Assembly (NCBI RefSeq): GCF_001665785.1
Contig: NZ_LZSO01000016.1
Span: 62,001-126,000 of the forward strand
Source of the DNA: Mycolicibacterium peregrinum
GTDB lineage: Bacteria; Actinomycetota; Actinomycetes; Mycobacteriales; Mycobacteriaceae
Reading direction: 5' to 3'
DNA: 64,000 nt
Each line of letters begins with the position of its first letter. Within the stretch, counting starts at the first letter, position 1. Below the pieces are notes generated by a model. It ran no database searches. It saw nothing but the letters and a program-made list of their open reading frames with translations, and was not told the origin of the DNA. Below, piece by piece: positions 45,537 to 54,211 of the stretch. A program made the position numbers and the translations under genes.

Positions 45537-46307
45537 GTGGGCCATGTCATTCCCGCGGGCCGCCGGCGCCGGCGCACCGGAAGATTAGCGGTCCTGCTCG
45601 TGGTGGCGGTAATCCTGGCGGTGCTCGCCGCGCTCGTGGTGGCCCGCATGAAGGCGGCCACGCCGGTCGACGGCTCCGCCGCGCACCCGGCACCGCCCCC
45701 GACGACAGGCCTGGCGCCGGTGCCGATGCAGCGGACGCCCGGCTACGACCGGGCCCGCACGCTGTTGGCGGGGCTACCGGTCAAGGGCTGGGACCGCGAC
45801 ACCGACTACGCCCGGTACCGCTTCGGTGAGGCCTGGAGCGACGACGTCAACGTCGAGTTCGGCCACAACGGCTGCAACACCCGCGACGACATCCTGCGCC
45901 GCGATCTGGCCCAGCTGACCGTTCGGCCCGGCACGTGCTACGCCGCCACCGGTGTCCTGCACGACCCCTACACCGGCGTCGAGATCGCGTTCACCCGCGG
46001 CCCCGACACCTCCAGCACCGTGCAGATCGACCACCTCGTATCCCTGTCGGACGCTTGGTACAAGGGCGCGCGGTCCTGGGACCCGCAGCGGCGCAAGGAC
46101 TTCGCAAACGATCCGCGCAACCTGATCGCGGTCGGCGCACAACCCAACTTCGACAAGGCCTTCCGCGACGCGGCCGGCTGGCTCCCGCCCAACGTGGCGT
46201 TCCGCTGTGAGTTCGTGGCCCGCCAGGTCGAGGTGAAAGCCGCCTATCAGCTGTGGGTCTCGGCCAAAGAGCAGCGCGCCATGGCGGCGGTACTCGACAA
46301 TTGCTAG
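45537..46307 (+). CDS. Secreted or membrane-anchored HNH nuclease family protein (DUF1524 type)
   Basis: 256 residues from a GTG. A basic N terminus and one hydrophobic segment (LAVLLVVAVILAVLAALVVA) act as signal anchor. The nuclease region includes NTRDDILRRDL, then VQIDHLVSLSDAWYKGARSW (the His of the DH pair) and FANDPRNLIAV, with N and K in QPNFDKAF. This is the DUF1524/HNH fold of extracellular actinobacterial nucleases. The start lies 9 bp from the CIRCE element, so heat-shock control is possible. Confidence 0.8.
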   Translation: MGHVIPAGRRRRRTGRLAVLLVVAVILAVLAALVVARMKAATPVDGSAAHPAPPPTTGLAPVPMQRTPGYDRARTLLAGLPVKGWDRDTDYARYRFGEAWSDDVNVEFGHNGCNTRDDILRRDLAQLTVRPGTCYAATGVLHDPYTGVEIAFTRGPDTSSTVQIDHLVSLSDAWYKGARSWDPQRRKDFANDPRNLIAVGAQPNFDKAFRDAAGWLPPNVAFRCEFVARQVEVKAAYQLWVSAKEQRAMAAVLDNC

Positions 46308-47191
46308 CCGCGCCGGTAGCTCGGCGCAATCATCACCGGCACCGGTGAACGGCGCAGGATCTTGCCCGCCGCCGAACCGAGGAACACCTGGGCCGTCGGG
46401 GCGGCCGCACCCGAACCCAGCACCAGCATGTCTCCGGTGTCCCACCCGATGCTCTGCACTGCGGCATTCCAATCGTGACCCGCACCCACCACCACGTCGA
46501 CGTCGGGAACGGCCATCCGGTCACGAACGGCCTTGAGCTGTTTGGTGATCTCGGCGATGGTTCGCCGGGACCACTGCTGCACCACCAACTCCTCGGCCGA
46601 CGATTCGATGGTTCCGGCGAACGCTGCGGTGTTGCGGACCGTGAACGAGACGATGCGCAGCTTGGCCTGCCATGACGCCGCGAGTTCGGCGGTGGCCGGG
46701 ATGAGCCCGTTGACGTCGGCCTCGCCGCCGTACGCCGCGGTGAGCCGGCTGATGCGCCCGTCTGCCTGGGCATACCCACGTGGCGCGAACGCCACCGGCA
46801 CCCGGGCGGTGTGCACCAGACGTTCGGTCACACTGCCCAGTGTGACCCGGCCGAGCATGCCCGACGAGGACGAACCGACGGTCACCATGGTCGCCCGGTG
46901 GGCATCGGCAAGCTCGATCAAACCGGTTGGAATCGAGGTGGATTCGTGTACCACCGGGGTGACGTCGAGATCGATGGGCAGGACCGCGACTGCGCGCTGC
47001 AACGCCTGGGTGGCCTGTGCGCGCACGTAGGCCAGGTACTCGCCCTCGACCATGTCGTCACGTGCCGCCCATGACCGTTCTATCACCGCCGCGGCGATCA
47101 CCTGCTCGCCGGTGGTGCGGGCGATCTGGATCGCCAGGTTCAGCGGTGCGCTGCTGTGCCGGCTCGCGCTGAACGCAGCCAGGATGGTCAC
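46304..47191 (-). CDS. Universal stress protein, tandem domains
   Basis: 295 residues from the GTG at 47191, which overlaps the permease stop by 4 bp. Domain 1 (1-145) ends VTVGSSSSGMLGRVTLGSVT and VPVAFAPRG; domain 2 (150-295) ends DMLVLGSGAAAPTAQVFLGS and SPVPVMIAPSYRRG. The first domain keeps a G-rich ATP-binding-like loop, the second is degenerate. Translational coupling to the permease gene suggests a joint role. It converges with the nuclease gene. Confidence 0.85.
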   Translation of the reverse strand: MTILAAFSASRHSSAPLNLAIQIARTTGEQVIAAAVIERSWAARDDMVEGEYLAYVRAQATQALQRAVAVLPIDLDVTPVVHESTSIPTGLIELADAHRATMVTVGSSSSGMLGRVTLGSVTERLVHTARVPVAFAPRGYAQADGRISRLTAAYGGEADVNGLIPATAELAASWQAKLRIVSFTVRNTAAFAGTIESSAEELVVQQWSRRTIAEITKQLKAVRDRMAVPDVDVVVGAGHDWNAAVQSIGWDTGDMLVLGSGAAAPTAQVFLGSAAGKILRRSPVPVMIAPSYRRG

Positions 47192-49032
47192 GACGCGGGC
47201 TCCTGGGTACGGGCTCGCGACACCACATGGGTCACCGGGATCTGGTAGTCGGCGCGGGCGCGGTCGACGACCTCGAACCGGTGCCACACCGAATCCTCCG
47301 GCGGCAGAGTCGAAATCACGATCTGGTCGGGCCGGAACGCCTCGACGGCGTGGGCCAGGGCCCGCAGCGGACGATAGTCACCCAACTCACCGTCGGCCTG
47401 CAACTGCTCGGAGCGCAGCGAAGCCAGCGTCTGGTCGAGGCGACGCTGGGCCGCGCGGGTGGTGGCTTCGGAGATGTCGAGCGGGCCGTGGGTGGCAGCC
47501 ACCCCGGTGTCGATCGGACTGGCCGGCACCACCACCTGATAGAGGGCATCGCGATCCGCGCCGATGCGGCGCAACTCGTCGAGCAGTTCATCGGATTCGA
47601 CGGTCTCGTTGGCCAGCACCAACACTCGGTGTGGATGGGCGGTCCCGGCGGCCGCCACGCCGGCCACCTCGGGCCGGTGCCCGATGAACCACCGGTTGGC
47701 CAGGAACAGCAGGATCACCACCACCCACGACGCCACGCTCAGGGTGAGGGCCTTCCGGTTGTCTCCGCCCTGCACATACATCTGGATCAGGATTCCGAAG
47801 ATGGCCAGGGCGGTGAGTATCGACAGCACGGGGAACAACCACATCTTCACCTTGAGCTGGCCTGGGGACGTGCGGTACCGCAGCACGATCTGCGAAATAC
47901 AGATGAGCAGGTAGACGAACAGGATCACCGCACCGCTGGAATTCAGCAGGAACGCGAAGATGGTGTCCGGCCAGAACGCTGCGGCGATCACACACAGGAA
48001 GCCGATGACCGACGAGGTCAGGATCGCCGGGGCCGGGACGCCGCGCCGGGTCACCGCGACCAACTGCGGCGGTGCCTCGCGCCGGGCGGCCAGCACGAAC
48101 AGCATGCGCGACGCGGTGTACATCCCGGAGTTCAGACAGCTCAGCACCGCCGTGAGCACCACCGCATTCATGATGTGATCGGCGTAGGGGATACCCATCT
48201 CGGTGAACACCGAGACGAACGGCGAGGCGACATTGCCCGCGGCGTCCTTCTTGAAGTGATCCCACGGCAGGATCGTCGTGATCAGGAACGCCGACCCGAC
48301 GAAGAAGATCGCGATACGCAGGATGACCGAGTTGGCGGCCTTGGCCACCGCCCGCTCGGGATCCGCGGACTCGGCGGCGGCAATGGTGGCGATCTCCGCA
48401 CCGACCATCGAGAAGATCACCGTCACCACACCGACGGTGACGGCCATTGCGCCCATCGGGAAGAACCCGCCGTGAGAGGTCAGGTTCGAGAAGTCCATGT
48501 CTTTGTTCGGCCACAGTCCGAAGACGAAGAGCGCGCCCAGACCGATGAACGCCAGGATCGCCGCCACCTTGATGCCGGCGAACCAATACTCGAATTCGCC
48601 GAAGGACGACACCGAGAACAGATTGGTGGCCGTCATCGCGATCAGCAGGAGCAGTGCCGTCAGCCAGATGGGGACATCCACCCAGAACTGGATGATCTTG
48701 GCGCCCGCGATCGCTTCGAAACCGACGACGATCACCCAGAAGTACCAGTAGAGCCAGCCGACCGAGAACCCCGCCCAGTTGCCCAGCGAGTTGCGCGCGT
48801 AATCGGCGAACGATCCGGTCGACGGGTTGGCCACCGCCATCTCGGCCAGCATCCGCATCACCATGATGACCAGGACCCCGGCCAGCGCGTAGGTGATGAA
48901 CGAGCCGGGTCCGGTAGCGCCGATCACCACCCCGGAGCCGACGAACAGGCCGGCGCCGATCACGCCGCCGATGGCGATCATCGTCAGCTGTCGCTGACTG
49001 AGTGCCTTCTTCAGTGCGGGTGTTTCACCCAT
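47188..49032 (-). CDS. APC-family amino-acid (GABA-type) permease with C-terminal Usp-like domain
   Basis: 614 residues. Residues 1-470 carry about twelve transmembrane helices of the APC superfamily, starting QRQLTMIAIGGVIGAGLFVG (substrate-binding GxG loop). SMVGAEIATIAAAESADPER is the GabP/AnsP-type signature. Residues 480-614 form a soluble alpha/beta domain (HRVLVLANETVESDELLDEL, FRPDQIVISTLPPED) like universal stress proteins. The likely substrate is GABA or a related amino acid. The regulator gene lies 125 bp upstream. Confidence 0.88.
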   Translation of the reverse strand: MGETPALKKALSQRQLTMIAIGGVIGAGLFVGSGVVIGATGPGSFITYALAGVLVIMVMRMLAEMAVANPSTGSFADYARNSLGNWAGFSVGWLYWYFWVIVVGFEAIAGAKIIQFWVDVPIWLTALLLLIAMTATNLFSVSSFGEFEYWFAGIKVAAILAFIGLGALFVFGLWPNKDMDFSNLTSHGGFFPMGAMAVTVGVVTVIFSMVGAEIATIAAAESADPERAVAKAANSVILRIAIFFVGSAFLITTILPWDHFKKDAAGNVASPFVSVFTEMGIPYADHIMNAVVLTAVLSCLNSGMYTASRMLFVLAARREAPPQLVAVTRRGVPAPAILTSSVIGFLCVIAAAFWPDTIFAFLLNSSGAVILFVYLLICISQIVLRYRTSPGQLKVKMWLFPVLSILTALAIFGILIQMYVQGGDNRKALTLSVASWVVVILLFLANRWFIGHRPEVAGVAAAGTAHPHRVLVLANETVESDELLDELRRIGADRDALYQVVVPASPIDTGVAATHGPLDISEATTRAAQRRLDQTLASLRSEQLQADGELGDYRPLRALAHAVEAFRPDQIVISTLPPEDSVWHRFEVVDRARADYQIPVTHVVSRARTQEPAS

Positions 49033-49157
49033 TTGCGTACCGACTCCTCCGTGGTATGTGACTCAGGTCACAAGCGGCCAGAAGGAAACGCTATGCCCGG
49101 CGGCCGGTCGATGGAGCCGAAATTGGGCCGAAACTGTAGGAAACCCAGGCGGCCGGT

Positions 49158-50387
49158 TCAGACAGTTGTCGAATCGGGCCGGTACAGCCCGGCAAGCCGG
49201 GCCAGTCGCAGGCTCAGCATCAGTTCGAAACGGGTCTCGCCGTCGCTGAGGTCGCTGCCGACGGCCTCGGTCAACTTCTCCAACCGGTAGTACAGCGTGG
49301 ACCGGTGCAGATACATGTCCTCGGCAGTGCGCCGCACGTCGCCGCCGTTGGCCAGGTAGGTCTCAAGCGTGCGGAGGAGGTCGTCGCGACCCTGTTCGAT
49401 CAGGTTGACGATGCCGGGGTGGACCAGCTCGCCGAGCCGGTCCCGGTCGTAGGCCCGGCCCAGCAGCGCCAGCGTGCGCCACGAACCGAGTGCGGACCAG
49501 TCGGCAACCTGGGTGCTGCTCGCACCGAAGCCCGCCAGCGTCAGTGCCAGGCTCGCGTGTCGAAACCCAAGGGCCGCTTGGTTTATCGGCAGAGCGGCGC
49601 CGGAGGTGCCGATGGCCGGGCGCGTTCCGTAGCTGGCCCGGACCGCATCGGCCACGGTTTCGGCGGCCGCGGCAGACCCGGCGCGCGACACCGCGACGAT
49701 CGTGGTCGGCGATCCGGCGAGGGTGTACCACCGGTGCGTTCGGTCGGTGGCCGTCAACCGGAGGCGCAGAGCCATACTCCGATCGACCGGATTTCCCGCG
49801 CCGTCAAGGTCGGGCTCGAACCGGAAAATCTGGACCACGTCGTCCGGCTCGACCATCGCCCTGGCATGCAGCTCACGGACGACCGCCTGGGCGTGTGCGG
49901 GTTCTTCGGCGGCGAGCAACCGCATCAAAAGGCCCTGCTGCGCAGACTCTTCGGCGCGCAGTGCCGCGTTGCGGCGGTCGAGGATGGCCAGCAGGTCGGC
50001 GCCGGCTCGCTCGGCCAGCCGCTGACCGTCCTCGGACAATGAGCCTTCAGGGGCGATGATCCACAGGTAGCCGAACCGCTCGGAGGCCGAGCGCACGGGC
50101 ACGCAAAACCGCGGCATCAAGTTGTGTTGCGGATATGCCGGGATCCACACCGCCGAATCGGCCGAACCGATTCCGAATTCGAACAGCGCCGCTTTGACCT
50201 CGGCGCGGGTCTCGCGTTGCAACACGCTGTGGACCCGCACGTCGTCGAGTTCGCCGAGTTGACGGCTGTGCGTGATCGGGGTCAGCTCCTCGTCGTCCAG
50301 GAGCACTGCGCGATCCAGGGTCTGGGCCAGGACGTCGACGATCAACTGCATTCGAACACTGAAGTCGGCGCTCACCGGATCGGACAC
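49158..50387 (-). CDS. PucR/CdaR-type transcriptional regulator
   Basis: 409 residues. An N-terminal sensor region (1-130, with FGYLWIIAPEGSLSEDGQRL), a central GGDEF-like degenerate region, and the C-terminal PucR helix-turn-helix (about 345-405): LRTLETYLANGGDVRRTAED, then HRSTLYYRLEKLTEAVG. Such proteins activate amine or amino-acid uptake and catabolism. It lies directly upstream of the permease on the same strand, so it probably regulates the permease. Confidence 0.85.
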   Translation of the reverse strand: MSDPVSADFSVRMQLIVDVLAQTLDRAVLLDDEELTPITHSRQLGELDDVRVHSVLQRETRAEVKAALFEFGIGSADSAVWIPAYPQHNLMPRFCVPVRSASERFGYLWIIAPEGSLSEDGQRLAERAGADLLAILDRRNAALRAEESAQQGLLMRLLAAEEPAHAQAVVRELHARAMVEPDDVVQIFRFEPDLDGAGNPVDRSMALRLRLTATDRTHRWYTLAGSPTTIVAVSRAGSAAAAETVADAVRASYGTRPAIGTSGAALPINQAALGFRHASLALTLAGFGASSTQVADWSALGSWRTLALLGRAYDRDRLGELVHPGIVNLIEQGRDDLLRTLETYLANGGDVRRTAEDMYLHRSTLYYRLEKLTEAVGSDLSDGETRFELMLSLRLARLAGLYRPDSTTV

Positions 50388-50406
50388 CCTGACGATTGTG
50401 GACCGC

Positions 50407-50994
50407 TCAGCTGTGCAACGTCACCATTCCGCCCGACGGTGTCAACGCGTGCGTCATGCGTACGTCGTGCGGGTCGGCCGGCAACGCGTCGACCAATTCT
50501 TCGTCGCGCACCACCGCGACCAGTCGCGCATGTGGTGAGGCGTAGATCAGGCTGCGGTCGTAGAAGCCGGCGCCCCGGCCGAGCCGGTTGCCGTGGCGGT
50601 CGACGGCCAGCGCGGGCACCAGCACCACCGCGGCGTCGGCGATCGATCCGGCGGGCAACCACGGCGGCGCGGGCTCGCGTAGGCCGAACTCGGCTGGCAC
50701 CAACGCGCCGGGCACGTACTCACCCCACTGCATCGGCATACCCCGGCCGTCCCCGTCTTTGCGGGCAACCGGAAGCAGTACGCGCACACCGAGTTCCGAC
50801 AGGGTGTCCAACATGGCCGCAGACCCGGGTTCGGAGCCGACCGGAACGTAGGCGCACACTGTTTGCCCAGGACGGACCAGTGCGGGCAGCCAGTGGCAAA
50901 TTGCCTGCGCCTCGCGGTTGCGGCAGTCGTCCGTCACGGCCCGTCTTGCACGGAGAACGCCGGCTCGCAACTCGGTCTTGGTCGGCGGGGTCAC
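50407..50994 (-). CDS. 5-formyltetrahydrofolate cyclo-ligase
   Basis: 195 residues from the GTG at 50994 behind GGTGGAGG; an ATG at 51006 is in frame too. Motifs: KTELRAGVLRARRAVTDD, VCAYVPVGSEPGSAAML, LLPVARKDG, LVPALAVDRHGNRLGRGAGFYDRSL (split) and VRDEELVDALPADPHDV. It recycles 5-formyl-THF to 5,10-methenyl-THF using ATP. It is divergent from galU as in the Rv0992c-Rv0993 arrangement. Confidence 0.9.
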   Translation of the reverse strand: MTPPTKTELRAGVLRARRAVTDDCRNREAQAICHWLPALVRPGQTVCAYVPVGSEPGSAAMLDTLSELGVRVLLPVARKDGDGRGMPMQWGEYVPGALVPAEFGLREPAPPWLPAGSIADAAVVLVPALAVDRHGNRLGRGAGFYDRSLIYASPHARLVAVVRDEELVDALPADPHDVRMTHALTPSGGMVTLHS

Positions 50995-51033
50995 GCCCTC
51001 CACCATTTCAGAACGGACGTTAGTGTGTGAACG

Positions 51034-51963
51034 ATGAGCACCTCTCCCAAGGCGCCTGAAGTGCCGATTCCCTACACGGCCGTGGTCCCCGCGGCCGGTC
51101 TGGGCACGCGCTTCCTGCCCGCGACCAAGACGGTCCCGAAGGAACTGCTGCCTGTGGTCGACACCCCCGGCATCGAGCTGGTCGCGGCGGAGGCGGCCGA
51201 GGCCGGCGCCGAGCGGCTGATCATCATCACGTCTGAGGGCAAAGACGGTGTCGTCGCCCACTTCGTCGAGGACCTGGTGCTTGAGGGCACCCTGGAGGCC
51301 CGCGGCAAGAAGACCATGCTGGAGAAGGTGCGGCGCGCTCCCGCGCTGATCAAGGTCGAGTCGGTGGTGCAGGCGGAGCCGCTCGGGCTCGGTCATGCCA
51401 TCGGTTGCGTCGAGAGTGCGTTGACGCCCGACGAGGACGCGATTGCGGTGCTGCTGCCCGACGATCTGGTGTTGCCGACGGGCGTGTTGGAGACCATGTC
51501 GAAGGTGCGGGCCAAGCGCGGCGGCACGGTGTTGTGCGCCATCGAGGTTCCTGAAGACAAGATCAGCGCCTACGGCGTGTTCGACGTCGAGACGGTGCCC
51601 GACGCCGCCAACCCGAACGTGCTGCGCGTCAAGGGCATGGTGGAAAAGCCGAAGTCCGAAGACGCGCCGTCGCCGTACGCCGCGGCCGGCCGTTACCTTC
51701 TGGACCGGGCGATCTTCGATGCGCTACGTCGGGTTACGCGCGGTGTTGGCGGGGAGATCCAGTTGACCGACGCCATCGCGCTGCTGATCGAAGAGGGCCA
51801 TCCGGTGCACGTGGTCGTGCACCGCGGAGCCCGACACGACCTGGGAAATCCCGGCGGCTACCTGAAGGCTGCGGTTGACTTTGCGTTGGAACGTGACGAC
51901 TACGGCCCCGAATTGCGGCGCTGGTTGGTCGAACGGTTGGGTCTGGCCGGACAGGAGGGCTAG
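51034..51963 (+). CDS. galU: UTP-glucose-1-phosphate uridylyltransferase
   Basis: 309 residues. The nucleotidyl-transfer motif reads AAGLGTRFLPATKTVPKELL, followed by VQAEPLGLGHAIGCVE, VLLPDDLVLPTGVL, VEKPKSEDAPSPYAAAGRYL (split) and IQLTDAIALLIEEG. It makes UDP-glucose for glycogen, trehalose and envelope glycans. It is first in the galU-glp-rimJ-glpR series. Confidence 0.95.
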   Translation: MSTSPKAPEVPIPYTAVVPAAGLGTRFLPATKTVPKELLPVVDTPGIELVAAEAAEAGAERLIIITSEGKDGVVAHFVEDLVLEGTLEARGKKTMLEKVRRAPALIKVESVVQAEPLGLGHAIGCVESALTPDEDAIAVLLPDDLVLPTGVLETMSKVRAKRGGTVLCAIEVPEDKISAYGVFDVETVPDAANPNVLRVKGMVEKPKSEDAPSPYAAAGRYLLDRAIFDALRRVTRGVGGEIQLTDAIALLIEEGHPVHVVVHRGARHDLGNPGGYLKAAVDFALERDDYGPELRRWLVERLGLAGQEG

Positions 51964-52028
51964 CAACGCGTCGGGCCCTACGCCGCGCGTTGTCCGGTAG
52001 TCGGGGCCCGTAGATAGGAAGGCGTGTT

Positions 52029-53267
52029 GTGCGTTCGGTCGAGGAACAGCAGGCTCGGGTAGCGGCTGCCGCGGTGGCGCCCCGGCCGGTGCGAGTGGCC
52101 ATCGCCGAGTCACAAGGTCTGATGTGTGCCGAAGAGGTCGTGACCGAACGGCCCATGCCGGGATTCGATCAGGCCGCGATCGACGGCTATGCGGTCCGCA
52201 GCGTCGACGTGTTGTCCGTGGGCGACGGTGCCGGTGAGATCAGCCTGCCGGTGATGGGCTCGATCGAGGCAGGGGCGCGGACCCCGAGCCGTTTGCAGCC
52301 CCGGCAGGCCGCCCGCGTGCAGACCGGTGCGCCGATGCCGACGCTGGCCGACGCGGTGCTCCCGTTGCGCTGGACCGATGGTGGCGAGAACCGGGTCCGG
52401 ATCCTGCGCAGTGTGCGTTCGGGCGCCTACGTCCGGCGCACCGGAGACGACGTGCAACCCGGCGATGTCGCGGTGCGGGCCGGCACCATCATCGGTCCGG
52501 CCCAGGTGGGTTTGTTGGCCGCGGTCGGGCGGGACCGGGTGCTGGTGCACCCGCGGCCCCGGCTGTCGGTGATGTGCGTGGGCGGCGAACTCGTCGACGT
52601 GTCCCGCAGCCCGGGAACCGGGCAGGTGTACGACGTGAACTCCTATGCCCTGGCCGCGGCGGGCCGGGATGCGGGCGCAGAGGTCAACCGCGTCGGCATC
52701 ATCAGCACCGACCCGCGGGAACTGCGGGAAACCGTTGAGGGGCAAGTCAATCGCAACGAGATCGTGGTGATCGCCGGGGCGGTGGGTGGGGCCGCCGCCG
52801 AATCGGTGCGCACTGTGCTCAGCGAACTCGGCGAGATGGAGGTGTCCCGGATCGCGATGCACCCCGGTTCTGTTCAGGGCTTCGGGCAGCTCGGCCGGGA
52901 CCGCGTACCGGTCTTCCTGCTGCCCGCCAACCCGGTCAGCGCGCTGGTGGTGTTCGAGGTGATGGTCCGCCCGCTGATCCGGCTGTCGCTGGGCAAGCGC
53001 CAGCCCATGCGGCGCGTGGTGCAGGCCCGCACGCTGGCACCGATCAGCTCGGTGGCCGGGCGCACGGGATACCTGCGCGGGCAGTTGATGCGGGACCAGG
53101 ACACCGGCGAGTACCTGGTGCAGGCACTGGGCGGGGCGCCCGGGGCGTCGACGCATCTGCTGGCCACCCTCGCCGAGGCGAACTGTCTCGTGGTGATTCC
53201 GAGCGAGGTGGAGGAGGTCCGCACCGGCGAAACCGTGGATGTGGCATTCCTGGCCCAGCGAGGCTGA
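52029..53267 (+). CDS. glp: Gephyrin/MoeA-like divisome protein Glp
   Basis: 412 residues from a GTG. MoeA-fold motifs: PMPGFDQAAIDGYAVRS, LQPRQAARVQTGAPMPTLAD, RRTGDDVQPGDVAV, YDVNSYALAAAGRDAGAEV, and GFGQLGRDRVPVFLLPANPV, where the active MoeA form has P-G-N-P. Corynebacterial Glp is a gephyrin-like protein that links FtsZ to its membrane receptor GlpR. In mycobacteria this locus is moeA1 (Rv0994). The glpR-type gene follows two genes downstream, supporting the divisome role. The older molybdenum-insertion annotation is the alternative. Confidence 0.88.
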   Translation: MRSVEEQQARVAAAAVAPRPVRVAIAESQGLMCAEEVVTERPMPGFDQAAIDGYAVRSVDVLSVGDGAGEISLPVMGSIEAGARTPSRLQPRQAARVQTGAPMPTLADAVLPLRWTDGGENRVRILRSVRSGAYVRRTGDDVQPGDVAVRAGTIIGPAQVGLLAAVGRDRVLVHPRPRLSVMCVGGELVDVSRSPGTGQVYDVNSYALAAAGRDAGAEVNRVGIISTDPRELRETVEGQVNRNEIVVIAGAVGGAAAESVRTVLSELGEMEVSRIAMHPGSVQGFGQLGRDRVPVFLLPANPVSALVVFEVMVRPLIRLSLGKRQPMRRVVQARTLAPISSVAGRTGYLRGQLMRDQDTGEYLVQALGGAPGASTHLLATLAEANCLVVIPSEVEEVRTGETVDVAFLAQRG

Positions 53268-53307
53268 TAAGACTTCATTCGATGAATGACGGTGTGACGA
53301 ATCGACT

Positions 53308-53967
53308 GTGCAGATGAGCCTGCTTCGGTCCAGTGCCTTTCACCCGGGTTGGCCCGGTCCGATCGGTCCGCTGCGGGTGCACGCGGGCGTGGTGCGGCTA
53401 CGCCCGGTGCGGCTGCGCGACGCCGCGGTGTGGAGCCGGATCCGCCTGGCTGACCAGGCCCATCTGGAGCCCTGGGAGCCGGTTAGTGGCGTGGATTGGC
53501 GTGTCCGCCATGGTGTTTCGTCGTGGCCGGCGATCTGCTCGGGGTTGCGCAGTGAGGCCCGCCGCGGGCGGATGCTGCCGTATGTGATCGAGCTCGACGG
53601 GGAGTTCGCCGGCCAGCTCACGATCGGCAATGTCACCCATGGCGCGCTGCGATCAGCCTGGATCGGCTACTGGGTGGCCAGTGACAAGACGGGCGGCGGG
53701 GTGGCGACCGGAGCTCTGGCCCTGGGGCTCGACCATTGCTTCACCGGTGTGCAGTTGCACCGGGTCGAGGCCACGGTGCGGCCGGAGAATGCCGCGAGCC
53801 GGGCTGTGTTGGCACGCGTGGGGTTCCGTGAGGAGGGCCTGTTGCGGCGCTATCTCGAGGTCGACGGTGCCTGGCGGGACCACCTTCTGGTGGCGGTCAC
53901 GTTGGAGGAGCTGAAACATTCGGCGTCTCAAGCTCTGGTGTCGGCCGGGCGCGCCAGTTGGTGCTGA
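53308..53967 (+). CDS. rimJ: RimJ/RimL-type GNAT N-acetyltransferase
   Basis: 219 residues; a start at 53314 is possible. GNAT motifs: VVRLRPVRLRDAAVWSRIR, YVIELDGEFAGQLTIGNV, IGYWVASDKTGGGVATGALA (acetyl-CoA loop) and VEATVRPENAASRAVLARVG, then FREEGLLRRYLEVDG. It resembles ribosomal-protein Ala/Ser acetyltransferases. It lies between glp and glpR in the same order as Rv0995. Confidence 0.88.
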   Translation: MQMSLLRSSAFHPGWPGPIGPLRVHAGVVRLRPVRLRDAAVWSRIRLADQAHLEPWEPVSGVDWRVRHGVSSWPAICSGLRSEARRGRMLPYVIELDGEFAGQLTIGNVTHGALRSAWIGYWVASDKTGGGVATGALALGLDHCFTGVQLHRVEATVRPENAASRAVLARVGFREEGLLRRYLEVDGAWRDHLLVAVTLEELKHSASQALVSAGRASWC

Positions 53968-54211
53968 GCTATCCGGGTAACTCTCCGATTGCGGCGCGCC
54001 GTGTCGAAATTGCAACCGTGGTCGTGATTTCGCCGGATTCACAGCCCTGGAAGCCATCTCAGCGAAATAGGGATCGCCAGCTGTTACCAATGTGACACGT
54101 GTGACTGATGGTGCTTGTATCGAATGAATTACAGGTGTGTAATTGTGTCGGCGCGCCATCCATGGATGCGCTGGTCACAGACCTAGCCTGAAGGGGAAAG
54201 GAGCAGGCGTC

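Noticed and set aside
54070..54130. Repeated TGTGAC motifs before glpR, reminiscent of MtrA sites
   Set aside because: Spacing and sequence do not match a published site clearly enough to call.
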